This document shows, in pieces, positions 1 to 11,875 of a stretch of 64,000 nucleotides of DNA; position 1 is the stretch's first letter; the number at the start of each line of letters is the position of its first letter. The position numbers were made by a program, and so were the translations under genes. Below the pieces are notes generated by a model, which was given only the letters and a program-made list of their open reading frames with translations, was not told where the DNA came from and searched no databases. Source of the stretch: Caprimulgus europaeus. Taxonomy: Eukaryota; Chordata; Aves; Caprimulgiformes; Caprimulgidae. Where the stretch lies: the NCBI GenBank assembly GCA_907165065.1, contig OU015524.1:34539295-34603294 (forward strand), read 5' to 3'.

Positions 1-1319
1 GCCAGGGCTTGAGATGGGACAGGGTGGCTGCTTGCCAAGGTGAGTGACTTCTGAGAGAGAAGAGAGGTGTCTTCTTGTAGGGAAAAGCTGGGGTAAGTCT
101 CTGCTGTGAGAAACAGAGCTTGAAAGGCAGCATTGGACCTCTGGAGCGGTTAGACTAAAGTAGACTGACCCAGCTGGCCCTCCCTTACTCCATGTGAAAA
201 CGTCTGCTTCAGGTGATGTCCACCCACACCATGGTATGCGAAGGGTGGCTTGCTCTTCTTTTAGGTAGCATTGAAAGTACAGGTCCTTTGTCTTCAAGAA
301 GGAGTGGTGGTCCCCACTGGTCTTTATTTGCTGTACATGCTTCTGCTCTGCAAAACAAGGTGAACAGTTAGGTTGGTTCCATATGCTGTATGTTGGAGTA
401 GTTCATCTGACAGCAGCTTGGCATTCCTGCAGCTGTCTGGCCAGCATGTTTCCAGTACTTTACTGCAAAGCAGTTGTTTAGCAGTAGAAAGGATCTTCCT
501 GCTTTTCTGATGGTCTGTGTTTGGATGTCCTTTGAAGAGAAGCAACAAATCACTTGAATTTGAGCTTGCTGGGTAAGACTCACTGTTCCTGAAAGGTTGA
601 ATTATTTCTGTTTATTCCTGCTCTTCCCAAGCATATTCAGAATCAGATCTATCTACTTTGTATTGTGCAGTTTAGTTCTGTTGTTTCTTACTCCTGATAA
701 TCCCACAGAGCAAACAGATACAGAAGAGACTGTCTCTCTGAGTTCCTCCCATATAGGGCAGGTGATGATCTGTTAGGTTCTAGTTGGTGGCAGCTTAGCA
801 CAGCCACAGCAGCACCTCAGAGGTCTCACTGTGAGTAGAATAAGATGGGAGACCCTCACTGACTTCACTGAAAAGAAGGTTGGTCAGAAAAGTCCTTATC
901 ACTGCGGACTGTGTACGAAATTGAAAGAGCCTGACTTGAGTCTTAGATTCCTGTAGGCTGTTTGTGGCGGAAGCAAGCACATTTTTTTTGCTTGTAAATT
1001 GAAGTTGAATGGAATCATCTGCAGTTGCTAAAAAGCTCAATAAACATGAGCCCCTTTTCACGCCATCTTTTAGTCGTGTTTCAGAGTAGAGTGGTTGGTT
1101 TATGTTTGACATTTAGGCAAGAGTGTGCAAAGCTCAGAGTAGCATCTGGCTTTCAAAGAGCACATTGAATGCAGTAAATGTGTCACCCACATGGTATATA
1201 TTTGTTGGTGGCGCCTTCCCAGTGGTTTGTGTAATGACAAGATCCTGTGCTGGGTTTGCCCTTGCTCCCCAAGGATTGTTGAGGAGATCTGTCTCTCATT
1301 GTTTCCTGTCTTTTGCTAG
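1..1319 (+). other. MRPL14: intron (or gene-internal noncoding sequence) upstream of the last MRPL14 exon
   Basis: T-rich noncoding sequence ends in a pyrimidine stretch and a TTGCTAG acceptor directly before the MRPL14 exon, so at least its 3' part is intronic. At the left edge, bases 37-46 form a strong splice-donor match (AAG|GTGAGTG, cut after 39). A preceding exon ending there would leave two bases (AG) that complete the split serine codon of the next exon, so the phase is compatible. The ~13 codons visible before it do not look like a typical mitochondrial targeting sequence, so its identity as the preceding MRPL14 exon is unproven. The antisense open frame at 795-1112 resembles nothing I know. 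Confidence 0.55.
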
Positions 1320-1686
1320 TATCACTGGAGCATGCCGAGCAATCCAGAAACTCACCCGCGTGCGAGTGGTGGACAACAGCGCCTTGGGGAACACGCCGTA
1401 CCACCGTCCACCGAGATGTATCCACGTGTATAACAAGACCGGCGTTGGCAAAGTAGGAGATAGAATCCTTCTGGCTATCAAAGGAGAAAAGAAGAAGGCT
1501 TTGATTGTAGGGCACAAGATGCCTGGCCCCTCCATGACACCTAGATTTGATTCCAACAACGTGGTACTCATAGAAGACAACGGAAATCCAGTAGGGACTA
1601 GAATAAAAACACCAATACCCTATATCCTGCGGCAGAGAGAAGGAGAGTTCTCCAAAGTATTGGCCATCGCCCGCAACTTCGTGTGA
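1320..1686 (+). CDS. MRPL14: mitochondrial large-subunit ribosomal protein uL14m, last coding exon (partial gene)
   Basis: This exon encodes the mature body of MRPL14, a uL14-family protein of the 39S mitochondrial ribosomal subunit. It sits at the intersubunit face and, in human, is the docking site of the assembly factor MALSU1. The exon starts after a good acceptor (TTTTGCTAG|T), giving a split serine codon followed by 121 residues and a TGA stop at 1684-1686. Landmarks are [11 protein letters not shown] near the start, the [17 protein letters not shown] block, the basic [12 protein letters not shown] loop, the [21 protein letters not shown] signature of the fold, and the C-terminal [11 protein letters not shown]. 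It is nearly collinear with the human protein (145 aa as I recall), lacking only the N-terminal targeting region, which must lie in an upstream exon. The open frame runs back to 1123, but that extension is intron, not protein. The exon shows no stops or frame breaks. Nothing downstream looks like a further exon. Confidence 0.94.
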
Positions 1687-2165
1687 AAGCTGAGAAAGGT
1701 TTCTGGCAATCCTTTTTATATCCTTTCATACAGTGGCTGTTCCTTGGTCCTTTTCTAGAAAATGGTAAAATATGAAAAAGTTAAGTCATCGAGAGTCTCT
1801 TTGTGTTTAAGAATTACAAACAACTAATTAAAATATTGAAATACCTTGTTTTTCTCCAAAATAAGGTTGATTTGTTTTGCAGAACCTCTGCAGAGTGTTT
1901 GGGAAATGCTCCTTCGCATTTACTGCTCCAGTGGTGTTAATTTGGTCTCTAATCATTAAAATGAGAACATGAAAATCCTTCTTGGTTTGTACTGCTTATG
2001 CTCTCTTTTCCCTGTTTCTGCCTTTCCTGCTTCACCAGGAGCGAGACACAAGGCGCAGTCCCTGGCCCAGTGACACTGGGGTCTACAAAATGGATTCACA
2101 TGTAATAGAGTAGGAGAGACATGTAATGAACTATTGGTGCCTTGGGCAAATTCAATAAAATTGCC
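1687..2165 (+). other. MRPL14: MRPL14 3' UTR with alternative poly(A) signals
   Basis: AT-rich sequence follows the MRPL14 stop. Candidate poly(A) signals are ATTAAA at 1827-1832, ATTAAA at 1955-1960 and AATAAA at 2154-2159. The first would give a UTR of about 160 bases, the last about 490. Both the first and the last are followed by U- or GU-rich sequence. Which one is used cannot be read from sequence alone. Confidence 0.6.
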
Positions 2166-3528
2166 TAAAAAATGTCTTTAGGAGGAATCAGTATTGGGAG
2201 AGCATGATGGCCTATGGCTTTGGTGGTGTGTGGCTGAACAGGCTATGCCAGAGACGGGGAAGCAGAGGTAGGAAGGGGAGTCAATGGGGTAGCTTTGAGA
2301 TGCAGCCCATGCTGTCCACCTGACCAACCTCAGCAAATTATGTTCTCCAAGTAATGCAAGGGCTGGGTTCAGATTGAGAGGTCCACAGAAAGAAACTTCC
2401 TTTCAGACTTACTTTTGGGACCGTGTCAGGTACTACCTGTTGCCAAGGGGCAGCATGTGCCAGTTGGTGAGAACGGCTGTTGTCCAGTAGTGCTTCCTCA
2501 GCTTGGGCCCAATAGTGGGCAAATGCTCCTGTATTGCTTTCAGGGCCGGCTCTGGTCCAGGAGACAAACTGCTGCCTTTATGTGGAGCTGAGCAGAAAGA
2601 CTTGGTGCTCATGGTGGATAAAGGGGCATGGGGATAGAGCACTTCTACGTGTAGCAGGGCTGGTGAAGAGGGTGCAGGGGAGGCAGCCAGCAGGAGTCTG
2701 GCCACCTTCAGGCTCCTCAGTTGATTCCTCACAGGTCTGGTGGCAGTTGCAGCTGGCTGTGCCTTGTCCTTCCACCTCTCCTCCCCGTTGTGCTGGGAAA
2801 GCTCCTCACCTTGGCCCTGAGGACTGGAGTGCTGAGCTATACCATGCTTTAGTTATTCGTGGCAGATGTTTTACCCCATGCTTGCCACTGTGGTATCCAC
2901 ATTGCCCATGGAAAAGGTGATCCCTGGATCACTTCCTACTGCATTACTCCAGGTAATGCAGATGAGATGATACTTCAAATTTAAATTCAGCCTCAACCTT
3001 TAAGTAAAGCCACTGTCCCCCTTAGTAAAACTCCCCTGTGAACTGGAGAGGGCCAAGCCTGTGTGCTGCCCAGTTCAGAGGGAAAGCAGAATTGGCTGCT
3101 TCTGGCAGCATGTTCCTTGCTTGCTGTTGTCCATGGACCAGGGGATGTTGGGTCTGCTGCTCTGAATCCTTCTGAACCCCACGGGTGTTGCCTTTAACCC
3201 CTCAGCCTGCTGGCTTCTTCGGTGTCTGCCCGCTGGCACACAGCGGGGTGGATGCTCGCCTGGCTGGTCTCTGTCTTCCCAGTCAGTGCAGCCCACTTCC
3301 AGGAGGAACTTCCCGAGCTCGGAGGTGATGTTGGTGCGGCTTTGCCAAGCAGGACGGTGAGCAAACGGTGTGTGCTGGTCACAGCGATGAGCGTGGCTGG
3401 CCTCGCACCCTCGGGTGGGGCTTGCCTCTGTCCCGGGGGCACAGCTCGGGCATTGCTCATTGCCTTTTTTTGTCCCTGATTGAATTTATTCCCAAACCAA
3501 ATTATACCCCCGAGTGCTCCCGGGGATA
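2166..3528. other. unique noncoding DNA, nothing recognised
   Basis: No convincing exon, RNA gene or repeat family was seen. Short open frames occur on both strands but have no family resemblance and no consistent splice context. Confidence 0.5.
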
Positions 3529-3577
3529 TTTTTCCTTTTTTTTCCTTTTTTTTTTTTCTTTTTTTTGGCGGGGGGGC
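3529..3577. repeat. interrupted poly(T) tract ending in a G run
   Basis: About forty T-rich bases with single C interruptions end in GGCGGGGGGG at the border of the following CpG-rich patch. No LINE or SINE body is attached that I can recognise, so I read it as a simple tract rather than a retroposon tail. Confidence 0.7.
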
Positions 3578-3795
3578 TAACGCTGTTCCCGGCCCTTTGT
3601 GGATGCCGGGTGCACCGATGGCTTGAGCGGGGTGGCGGGGAGCGGGCCGGCCCAGCGGGCCTTCCCCGGCCCCGGCATCCTCCGGCGAGCGGGCCGAGCC
3701 CTCTAGCGGCTGCCGGCAGCCAGGCGGGGCACTCCGGCACCCAGCCCCAGCCGGCTTCGGGAGCGGGGCCGTGGGACTAGCCAGGCTCTGCTCAG
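3570..3795. promoter_or_regulatory. small CpG-rich island, orphan
   Basis: Roughly two dozen CpG dinucleotides lie in about 220 bases, with several GGGG/GGCGGGG runs that could bind Sp1-type factors or form quadruplexes. It lies 1.9 kb past the MRPL14 stop, so it is not the MRPL14 promoter. No gene starting here is recognisable. Confidence 0.4.
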
Positions 3796-3815
3796 GGTCG
3801 GGGGGCTTCAGCGGG

Positions 3816-3861
3816 TGCTGGGTGTGCAGGTGGGGTGCTGGGTGCGCAGGTGGGGTGCTGG
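3816..3861. repeat. 20-bp tandem duplication (about 2.3 copies)
   Basis: The unit TGCTGGGTGYGCAGGTGGGG occurs twice in succession, followed by the start of a third copy. The two full copies differ at one base (T/C). Confidence 0.8.
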
Positions 3862-6800
3862 CGGAGGGGCCGCTTTGTGCAGGGCACTGATCTACCCGTG
3901 TTCTGCCAAGGGGTGAGGAAGTGCCCTGCCGTTAGCAGATAAATCTCCATGGCCCAGTTTAGGTTTTTTAGCTTTTTTTCAAAGCTCATCCCAGTAGCAG
4001 GCTAAGGTATTTTCAGGAAAAAAAAAAAGGTGTATGTTTTAGTGCATATTTAGGGAAAGTGTTTACACCATTTAACAGCTCTGCAGTCTTGCTTTAGAAA
4101 ACCTTCTGCAACCTTTGAAACTCCCCTGACCCTAATAAACACATAAACAAATACTTTAATAGTTTTTTTTTTAATAAACAAATCATAAGCCAATTGACAT
4201 GTCTGCCATGCCCTTCCCACAGACAGAAGGAGCTCAGACTTCCCCAAGGTAAATGGAGAGCAGAAGTGGAGGATGTCTTCCACTAACATAGGGCCAGAGA
4301 ATATATTTTTAAATGGCATTTGTATGGGGTATTTTATTTCTGTGCAAAGGCTTTGGGCACAATGGAAGTGAGGTCCATCCCAGGCTGGAATACCTTGGTT
4401 TGTAACTCATCTAAAGAGCTGCTTTACTGTGAGGTTTTTGCTTGGCAACAACTCTAGCCTCGAAGCATCTCCGAGTAGGACCTGGAGGCCTGCAAAAAAT
4501 CCGTGTTTTTCTTGTGCTGACCATAAGGGCTATGAGTCCCTCATGGGATGTACAGATCCCGCTGTTTGGATATTAAATATTTCACAGAATATTTGCTAAT
4601 AACTTTCCAACATTTTGCTGGGGAAGAGGTCGTGGGGAGAGGGCATGAGAGGAAGCGGGCAAGACAATGCAGCATACTTGAGATTAAAATGTGAAGCGAT
4701 GCTTTATTTCTAAGTAAACTGATATGTGGAACTAAATCCTTCGCCTCAGAGCTTAATAAGCAGACATGCAGACAGCTAAGCTAAGCATATCCCATAGAGT
4801 GTCTCCTGCAGTTTTTATCCATCTTTCCCTTATGAGGAACGTGGCCTCGGCAGAAATCCTCAGCCCACGGTGTCAGCTCTGTGTTTGCCAAATTCCAGGT
4901 GCTGCCTGTTGCAGCATGGCTCCAGGAGGAAAGGTCCTGGCTCATGGATGAGCCCTGAGTCTGCTCCCACCTATCCCAGTGATTTTGGTCCTGCTGTGGT
5001 TGCAGGATGGCCAGCCCCCTGCTGCCTCGGGGCTGCTCCAGCAGCAGAGGCTGCACAGGCAGGAGCAGATGGATGCACCTTGCCAGAGCCTTATGAGCAG
5101 CGAGGCAGTGGAGTCCTGGGAGCAGCTGCTGGGTTTCCTGGGCTCTGGCTTTCGGCATCCTTCTTTGGGATCTGTCTGAAACTGAGCTCTCCTCAAATGG
5201 GAGGCTTTTCCTTGTGCATCCATCCTGGTAGGAAATCAGATGTGGTTTCCTCTGTGGTTAGCAATTCTTGCAGGCCCTTTTCTTGGAGGATGGCTGCAGG
5301 CTGGTGGGATGATTCCCTCAGAGGAGGGAAGAAAAAACAAAACATCACCTTCCTCAGCTGTGGAAGGCAGAAGATCATTCTCTTCCCTGCTCCCTATTTG
5401 TGTTTATTATTCTGCCATTAACATGGTTTTATATGGTAAATGGGAAAATTTCCCAGCGTGAGATGGTGCTTGGGAGGAATTCTCTCATGTCCTGTGCAGC
5501 CTCTGGGGGAGCTGCCACCCGCTGCAGAGGGATGGGGAAGCCAAAGGCAGAGTCCTCCCAGGGTCTTCTTGCCCTGTTACAAATGTGCCTCCCTAGTCAG
5601 CTCCAACTGGGTCCTTGGATTAGTGTCCATTCTTGTGTGTTTGGATATGGGGTTTGCGTCAGATGAAGCTCCCGAGAGGGTGCCTATTCCACTAGTGATG
5701 GTGGGGACTTCATGCTCAGACATTCTTCCATGGGAGTTGGGGGAGAGGGGTCTTTTTTTAGGGCATCCTGCATGGGTAGGGAGAAATGGCCTTTGGGGAG
5801 ATGCTTGCCCAGAAAAGACATGTGACAGGGGTCTCTGGTGAGGATCAGGGTCTGGAAAGAGACAGGCAGGCACTGGGGAATAGCTGTCCGTGAGAAGGGG
5901 TGTCCCCGAAAGGAAGCGGGTGAGACAGATTATCGTGGAAGGATGCAGTGGGGAGCTGATGTCTTCCATCTGCTTGGAGACCGAGGCTGGGAGACAGGCG
6001 GCCCCATCTCGTGGCCCAGCGCCAGCAGGGTGGATGGACTGCAGAGCTGGGGGAGGCAGTTAGTGACTCTGGGGGCTGGGAGGAGGGGAAGATGGCCAAA
6101 CCCCGGCTGAACGGGGGGCAATGCAGTCAGAGGCCAGACTTTGGTCTGAAGTGAGCATCACTGGGTGGGCGGGAGTGAGGGCAGTGAGCTGCACATCCCA
6201 GAGTGGGAGGCTAGATGGCAATGTGGGTGTGGTGGTGTGCCCAGCAGCCTGTCCCCATGGCTCCATGCCACTCGGTGGGCCCCTAAGCCTGACTGACACG
6301 CCAAGATGAAATCTCCTTCCGTCAGCAAGTTCCCCAGCTGCCGGCCCGCAGCAGGGCAGCGGAGCCATAGCTGGTGAGGAGGAGGAAGATGGAGACTTTG
6401 GAGCGAATGAACCTGACCTGGTCCCTTGGGGAAGGATCCAGCAAGAGCCAGGAAGCTCCGACCAGGGCTGAGCCCCTTCTCCATGGAGGGGTGTTGAGTG
6501 GCCAAGTGTGGCAGGGTCACATCTAACCCCTGTCCCATTTTGGTTAAGGGTGAGCTGGGCTAGAGAAATCCATGGAAAGATGGGTCTGCGAATGGAGCTG
6601 TGACTCCCACAGGGCTGGTAGCTGCTTGTGGCAGGGAGAGGAGAGGCACGATGCCCTGCCAGCGCTGGGATGCTGGCTCGTGGTTGGCAGGGGGCTTGAA
6701 AGCAGGGGACAGGGGTGGGTAGCGGAGAGGTGCAGCCTGGCTCTCTTGGGAAGCCCTGAGCTGGGCCAGTCTCCTGATGCAAAACATTCCCTCAAAAGGC

Positions 6801-7540
6801 ACTGAAACCCCCTGTCTGGGCCTTTTACCAAGAGGCAGATGCCAAATCCCCTTCCCTGAGGGAGAGGCTTGCCAAGCCTCAGGCAATGAGCAGGGTTTGC
6901 AGCCTGAGCAGCGTTTTCTACCCAGCTGCTGGTGAGGAGGCAGCAGGAGGACCCCACAGAGCCCTTCTGATAAGTGTTATCATTTTTTTAGTCATCTGCT
7001 TCTCTTCTGGACGTGGCTGTGCTGTTTAGCATCCGTATGACCCAGGGAGAGCAAAGAGGAAAGGGAAATAGCTGGACCTGGGGTCTCGCTTGTTTATATC
7101 CCGCAGCTACTGTTCAAGATAGACAAGAGCAGAAGGAGAGTGTGCATCAGAGAGACTGATATGAGCTGGAGACTTGTCCTGGGAAACCTCGAGGGGCTGG
7201 AGGGGGTGAAGAGCTGGGAGTGAGGGGAGGAGGCTGGGGCTGTCAGTGCTGCCAGGGCTAAGCCCAAGGTTGAAACTTGTGTGGTCACTGAAGGATTCTC
7301 CCATGAGTGAGTTAGCACTGACTGCAGCTTTGTCAACTCATTTTTCTGAGTAGTTTCTCTGATTCTCCAGCATAAGAAATGGGGTGGTGAATGATACTGA
7401 ATCTAGTCTTAATGCTGTTGCATAAATCAGTAGTGAAGCCTCAAGTGAACTAGTGCATGCCAGGCTGGTCAGCTTATCTCAGAAGCTGTCAGGGGTGGAG
7501 GATGGGAATTTTCCTAGGCCTCTTGCAGATACATCCTCTA
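3862..7540. other. unique noncoding DNA
   Basis: No recognisable exon or repeat. AT-rich islets near 4.1-4.2 kb, 4.55-4.75 kb and 5.4 kb stand out from GC-richer surroundings. The long antisense frames at 6060-6957 have low-complexity Pro/Ser/Ala/Leu composition typical of GC-rich noncoding avian DNA. Confidence 0.5.
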
Positions 7541-7835
7541 ACAAGAAAATAGAATTGAAAAGCTCAGGAATGTCTAGACTGGAGAGAAAGAAGATTAATG
7601 AGGGCTCATGATAGAAGGATAAAAAGAAGGATGTGGAGAAAGCACATCAGGCACATCCATTCACCCTGTCTGAGGGTGCAGTAGAGGTGACGTTCAATCC
7701 AACAGGCTGGTGGAGCAAATAAAATCAGCTTTTTTTTCATTTTTCCTTTCACCCAAAGCACAAATTGCCCCATGGAATTCATTGCTGTGGGGCACAAGCA
7801 AGCTTCACTGGTTAAAGCTCAAAATGAAGCTGGAT
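7541..7835 (+). mobile_element. ancient CR1-family LINE fragment, 3' part
   Basis: Two blocks match the typical CR1 3' consensus by eye: a 'GGAGAGAAAGAAGATTAATG...CATGATAGAAGG' type block near 7580-7620, and a 'CCATGGAATTCATTGCTG...AAGCTT' type block near 7770-7805. They are in the expected order and sense orientation. Divergence is high, so this is an old insertion; the middle contains a poly(T) stretch that may be secondary. Limits are approximate. Confidence 0.55.
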
Positions 7836-10800
7836 GCTCACCTCCATGCCAACTAGAGTGAGTATGCTCACTATGAATAGTACACTTGCTCTCCCCAAAA
7901 GGTTGGGAAGTGATGTGCCCAGTTATTGTGATGTGGACACCAAAGACAGGCTGTCACCTGGGCTTCTGACATATACTCTTGCTTTGAAAATATCTGAAGG
8001 ATGTAAACGCCATGAACCTAATGTGGTTCTTTAAAAATAAACACACAAGCCCCGAGATACAACATGGACCAAGGCAGAGGCTGTGAAGCAAATAAATCCA
8101 AGGTCATTTGGTATAAGATCATTCCCCAGCTGTTTCTCTCCCTCTAACTCAAATGAGCTGCTCTTTATAGTCATGGCCTCACAAGACTTGGGTGTGGAGC
8201 TCAGGGTAAGAGGGGCACTGGTGGGTATTCCCCAAGGCCAAGGCCAGGACATGGTGGTCCTGTGGCTCCTGTATTGTGAAGCTACACCTCTGCTTGCCTG
8301 GAGGCATGGCGGGGTAAAGGACTGCAGCTCTGTGAAGGGCTTGGTGGGCATCTTGTGTTGGGTACTGGGGTGCTTCCAGTGGTGACCTAGAGTGGCTGTA
8401 CCCCAGGCTGCCTGTGGAGTGTGGAGAGGAGAGGTAAAGCTGCATTCAGAACCCACCAGCTGCTCTTTCTGCCAGAATCTACCAGGGCAGGGCAGGAAAA
8501 GGAATGAGCCAGTACTGGGCCACCCCAAGGAATTAAATTCTCATCTCCTACCCCTTGTGTAGCAGTCCCCCCAGTTGGGTCTGTCCTCATGCCAAAACCA
8601 AAGACAATGCTTTGATGGGCTTCCTGACTGCTGCTTTAACTCACCAGTATGACTGTGTGTGGTGGCCAACCTTCAGCCCTTGAAAGCTGAAAAACTCGCA
8701 GATACGGTAACGTCACCCTGTGACATCCTCTCCTGACCACAGAGGACCATCATGGAGCTCATAACTGGCCATGCAGTCCAGACTCTGCACCAGACCTTTT
8801 CTGATGAGAACCCTAGTTGTGACCATGACATGTCAGTGTGGCTCCACTGGTTTCTTGTGTTAGATATATGTCTTGGAATCAAAGAGTTTGTTGCTGTAGC
8901 CTCTGGGCCTGGAGTCTGACCCCAGAGGAGGCAAAAAAGCCCTTTCTCCCATTTCTGGGATAACACGAGGAAGGGATTGGAAATCATTACAGTGCCTTCT
9001 GGGCTCTGAAACAAGGAACATTTTGTGGGTTGTGAGAGCATCAGTCGCTCATTGGAGGCAGCGTGCACCGCCGGGGAGCCTGTTCCATCTCCTGCATCCA
9101 GGGTGTAGGAGGAGCTCAGGTGTTCCCTGACATTGGTCCTGCCAAGCCTGGTCCTGCTCACCCAAAGAGGCACCCTATGCTGGGACAGGGGTGCGATACA
9201 GAGGGGCAAGCAATGCCCCACCCATGCTGCTGGCCCAGGGGCAGCAGCTACCTGGAGGCACTGATGAGAGCAAACCACTCTTGGTTCACTGGTGCTGGTA
9301 AAAGCTGAACAGACCGGAGTGGGTTTCTTATCACAGTGCTTCAGGCCATTCCTAGGGGAACCCTGCCTGGGCCCCTCTGGTTGCTGGTTTGTCCTGACTT
9401 TCACACTTTGCTCCATGGTCTGGTCCAGGCTGTTTGAGATGCGCAGGAGACTTGGGAAAGTGGTACCAATCTCCATCGCAGGAGGGGCTATTGCTTCTGC
9501 GTGATTAACTCTTGGGCTTTTGCATTCATGTGTGCCTGAAGCAAAGGAAATGGTTGTGTGCTTTTGCTCCCCACCATGTCTATGTTCCTCTTCATAACAA
9601 GGCCCAAGATCCCCTGCGTGTGTCTGGAGGGTGGTGGGAAAGGCTCCAGTTCACTGATGACACAAAACTCATTGCTCAGAGGGGTAGGTAAAGTGAGGAG
9701 GTGGTAGGATGGTAGATGTTATCTTTGCCCTTGTTTCCTGAGGTTGATGCTCAGCTCTTGGCCCTTCTTCAGGAGGCCCTAGACAGCTCTAGGAAGCCTC
9801 AAATTTGCATTTCGTGAGGCTAATGGCTGGTTTAACTGGCTTCTCAAGTCTGCCGCTTTGCTGTTGATGTGCCTGGGCTCTGCCTTGCGGAGGAGGGACA
9901 GGTCCCCAGGAGGCCTCATCTGCAGTGGGGTGAGCTGAGGACACGGGGACCTTCAGGGCATCCAACCCAGACCTGCAGAGGCAGTTCCCTCCCGGAGGCT
10001 TGGTGGCTCTGGCACTGGGGCAAGGGGGAGAGGGAAGCCAAGCCAGCCTCCTGCCTGTGAGAGGGCGTCTCCAAACATCCGTCAGGTTCTGCAGGGCAGG
10101 ATCCATCCTTCCCTGGCTCCCTGGGCTTCCTTCACTGCTGGTGTCTCCACTCAGTGTGCTCACAGCAGCCTGCATTGCTTGCTGGCAAACTCAATGGCAA
10201 AAGGCTCTGCCAATACAGAGTGGTGGCTGACAGGTGGTATCTTGTGTTTCTCCAGAAAGCTGAGCAAACTCTAAGACTTAAGAATGAGGAAACGCAGAGT
10301 TAATGGCCTGTCCTGTACAAGTTTTGGGTCACCTGAGGCTGAGCTGAGAGTTCTACTATGTGTGGTGGTTGAAGGATGGGGAGAGATCCTTGCCAGATGG
10401 CATCACGTGGGTGGGAGAGGGGCTGCAGGGAGGGATGTTGCAAGTCAAGAGCAAAGTGGCTGCATAACCTGGGAGGCATAACCTGTGGTTTTAGGGCAGG
10501 TGTAGGCTGCTCTGGTGCTGTGCAAAGGCTGGCTGCTGCTGAGAAATAGAGGGGATGCCATCTCAAGAGACACGTGAGTTGGAGCGTGAGCTCTGTGTCT
10601 CCTGTGCTTTGGAAGCTGGGATTTTGCTGACTGAGAGGATAGCAGATCCTACCTGAATTCTGCCACAGCTCTGCTTTTGCCTATGTGGGCTATGGGGGTA
10701 GATAGGGGCTGTTTAGCATGTCCAGGGATTATAGTTATGCAGTTTACGGTAGAGTTGCTACTCAGACCCTTTAAACTGTGCTGTGCAGAACCGGACCAAG

Positions 10801-11735
10801 AATTTGTGTGGTCCTTGGGGAATGTCTGAAGTACAGGCATGCTAAGAGGCATGGAGATCAAAACCAGGCTGCATTTATGGCTCCACAATCTGCTGCTCTA
10901 GTTGCTCTCTTGTGCACATGCCATTCAGCAATGAAGACACTCAAAGCAGGCTCAGGCACTGGTGGGACAACCAGCCCGTGTGATTAACCAATCTTTCCTA
11001 CACATCCCTCTCACTCCTGCTTTCGGCAGGCTGTGACTCAAGACCACCCCATTGTCTCTCCCTCCAAATCAGCTGTATCTAAGGGACTGTTCAGGCAAAT
11101 AAGCCAGGTCTGATGGGTCCTATGCCATCATCCTGAGATGCACTGAATTTCAAGACAAGCTGAGGAAGGGGGTACATTGCAGCATGTGCTAAAGCATATA
11201 CTTTAACCATGGCTTTCTGGCCCCAGGGAAGGCAGAGGGAGTGCTGTGGTGCAGTTTGTGGCCCCACTGGTGTTACAGACCTGGAGGAAGGTTCCCAGGG
11301 CTTAGCTGACTCAGTTTCACACACGCTTGACACTGACCGTGTCGGGTGGATAATTTAGCTGGGGCCAGAAATCTCCTCAGCCTGGGGGCTGTTTATTGGC
11401 CTGGTGTCCATAAGGTGAAGTGCTTACCCAGTGTTAGTGCCACACCACCTCACTGGCAACACAGCCCCCAGTCCTGCCCAGGCTCTGCCTCGCAGCACTG
11501 CTCACTGGCCTCTCTTTTTAATCAAGAGATGTTCTCCACATCCAGGTGTTTGAATGGCTTTGGGTTGACTTTCTGCCAAGGATCAGCCTGGCTTGGGTGC
11601 TAGCCATGTAGGTGCTGAGATCTGGTGGGGCTGTGGCAGCCTGTGGCTCTGCTGCATTGAGATATCAAACCCATGCCAAAAGCCCCTGGTGCCATGCAGA
11701 AGGGTTAACAGTCTGCTCGCTCCCTCTCTGCTTCA
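7836..11735. other. unique noncoding DNA
   Basis: No exon could be supported. Around 9650-9700 a short stretch (TTCACTGATGACACAAAACT) resembles an interior CR1 motif, but it is too short to call. The antisense frame at 8673-9476 (267 codons) has no recognisable domain. Confidence 0.45.
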
Positions 11736-11875
11736 GGGAGCTTTGTTCATTGGAGTATTAAATTTCACAGCTGTAAATAATCTGTAGCAGGAGAGATTAT
11801 CAAGGCCTTGGGAAGAAGCAGCTTTTATTAATAAGATCAGTTCTCCCTGCGAAGCATCACGTAGTCGCTCTCCAC
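11736..11875. promoter_or_regulatory. possible conserved noncoding element with SOX- and GATA-type sites
   Basis: An AT-rich block in GC-richer surroundings carries CTTTGTTCATTGG (SOX-type), AGATTATC and TAAGATCAG (GATA-like) within about 110 bases. Such clusters are common in developmental enhancers. This is motif reading only; no conservation was measured. Confidence 0.25.

Noticed and set aside
795-1112. 105-codon antisense frame in the MRPL14 intron
   Set aside because: Plausible amino-acid composition but no recognisable family, and it is antisense in an intron; no evidence it is a gene.
1123-1319. N-terminal extension of the MRPL14 open frame
   Set aside because: It is intron sequence read through; a good acceptor at 1319/1320 and the family alignment place the exon start there.
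9640-9700. CR1-like words (GATGACACAAAACT)
   Set aside because: Too short and isolated to support an element.
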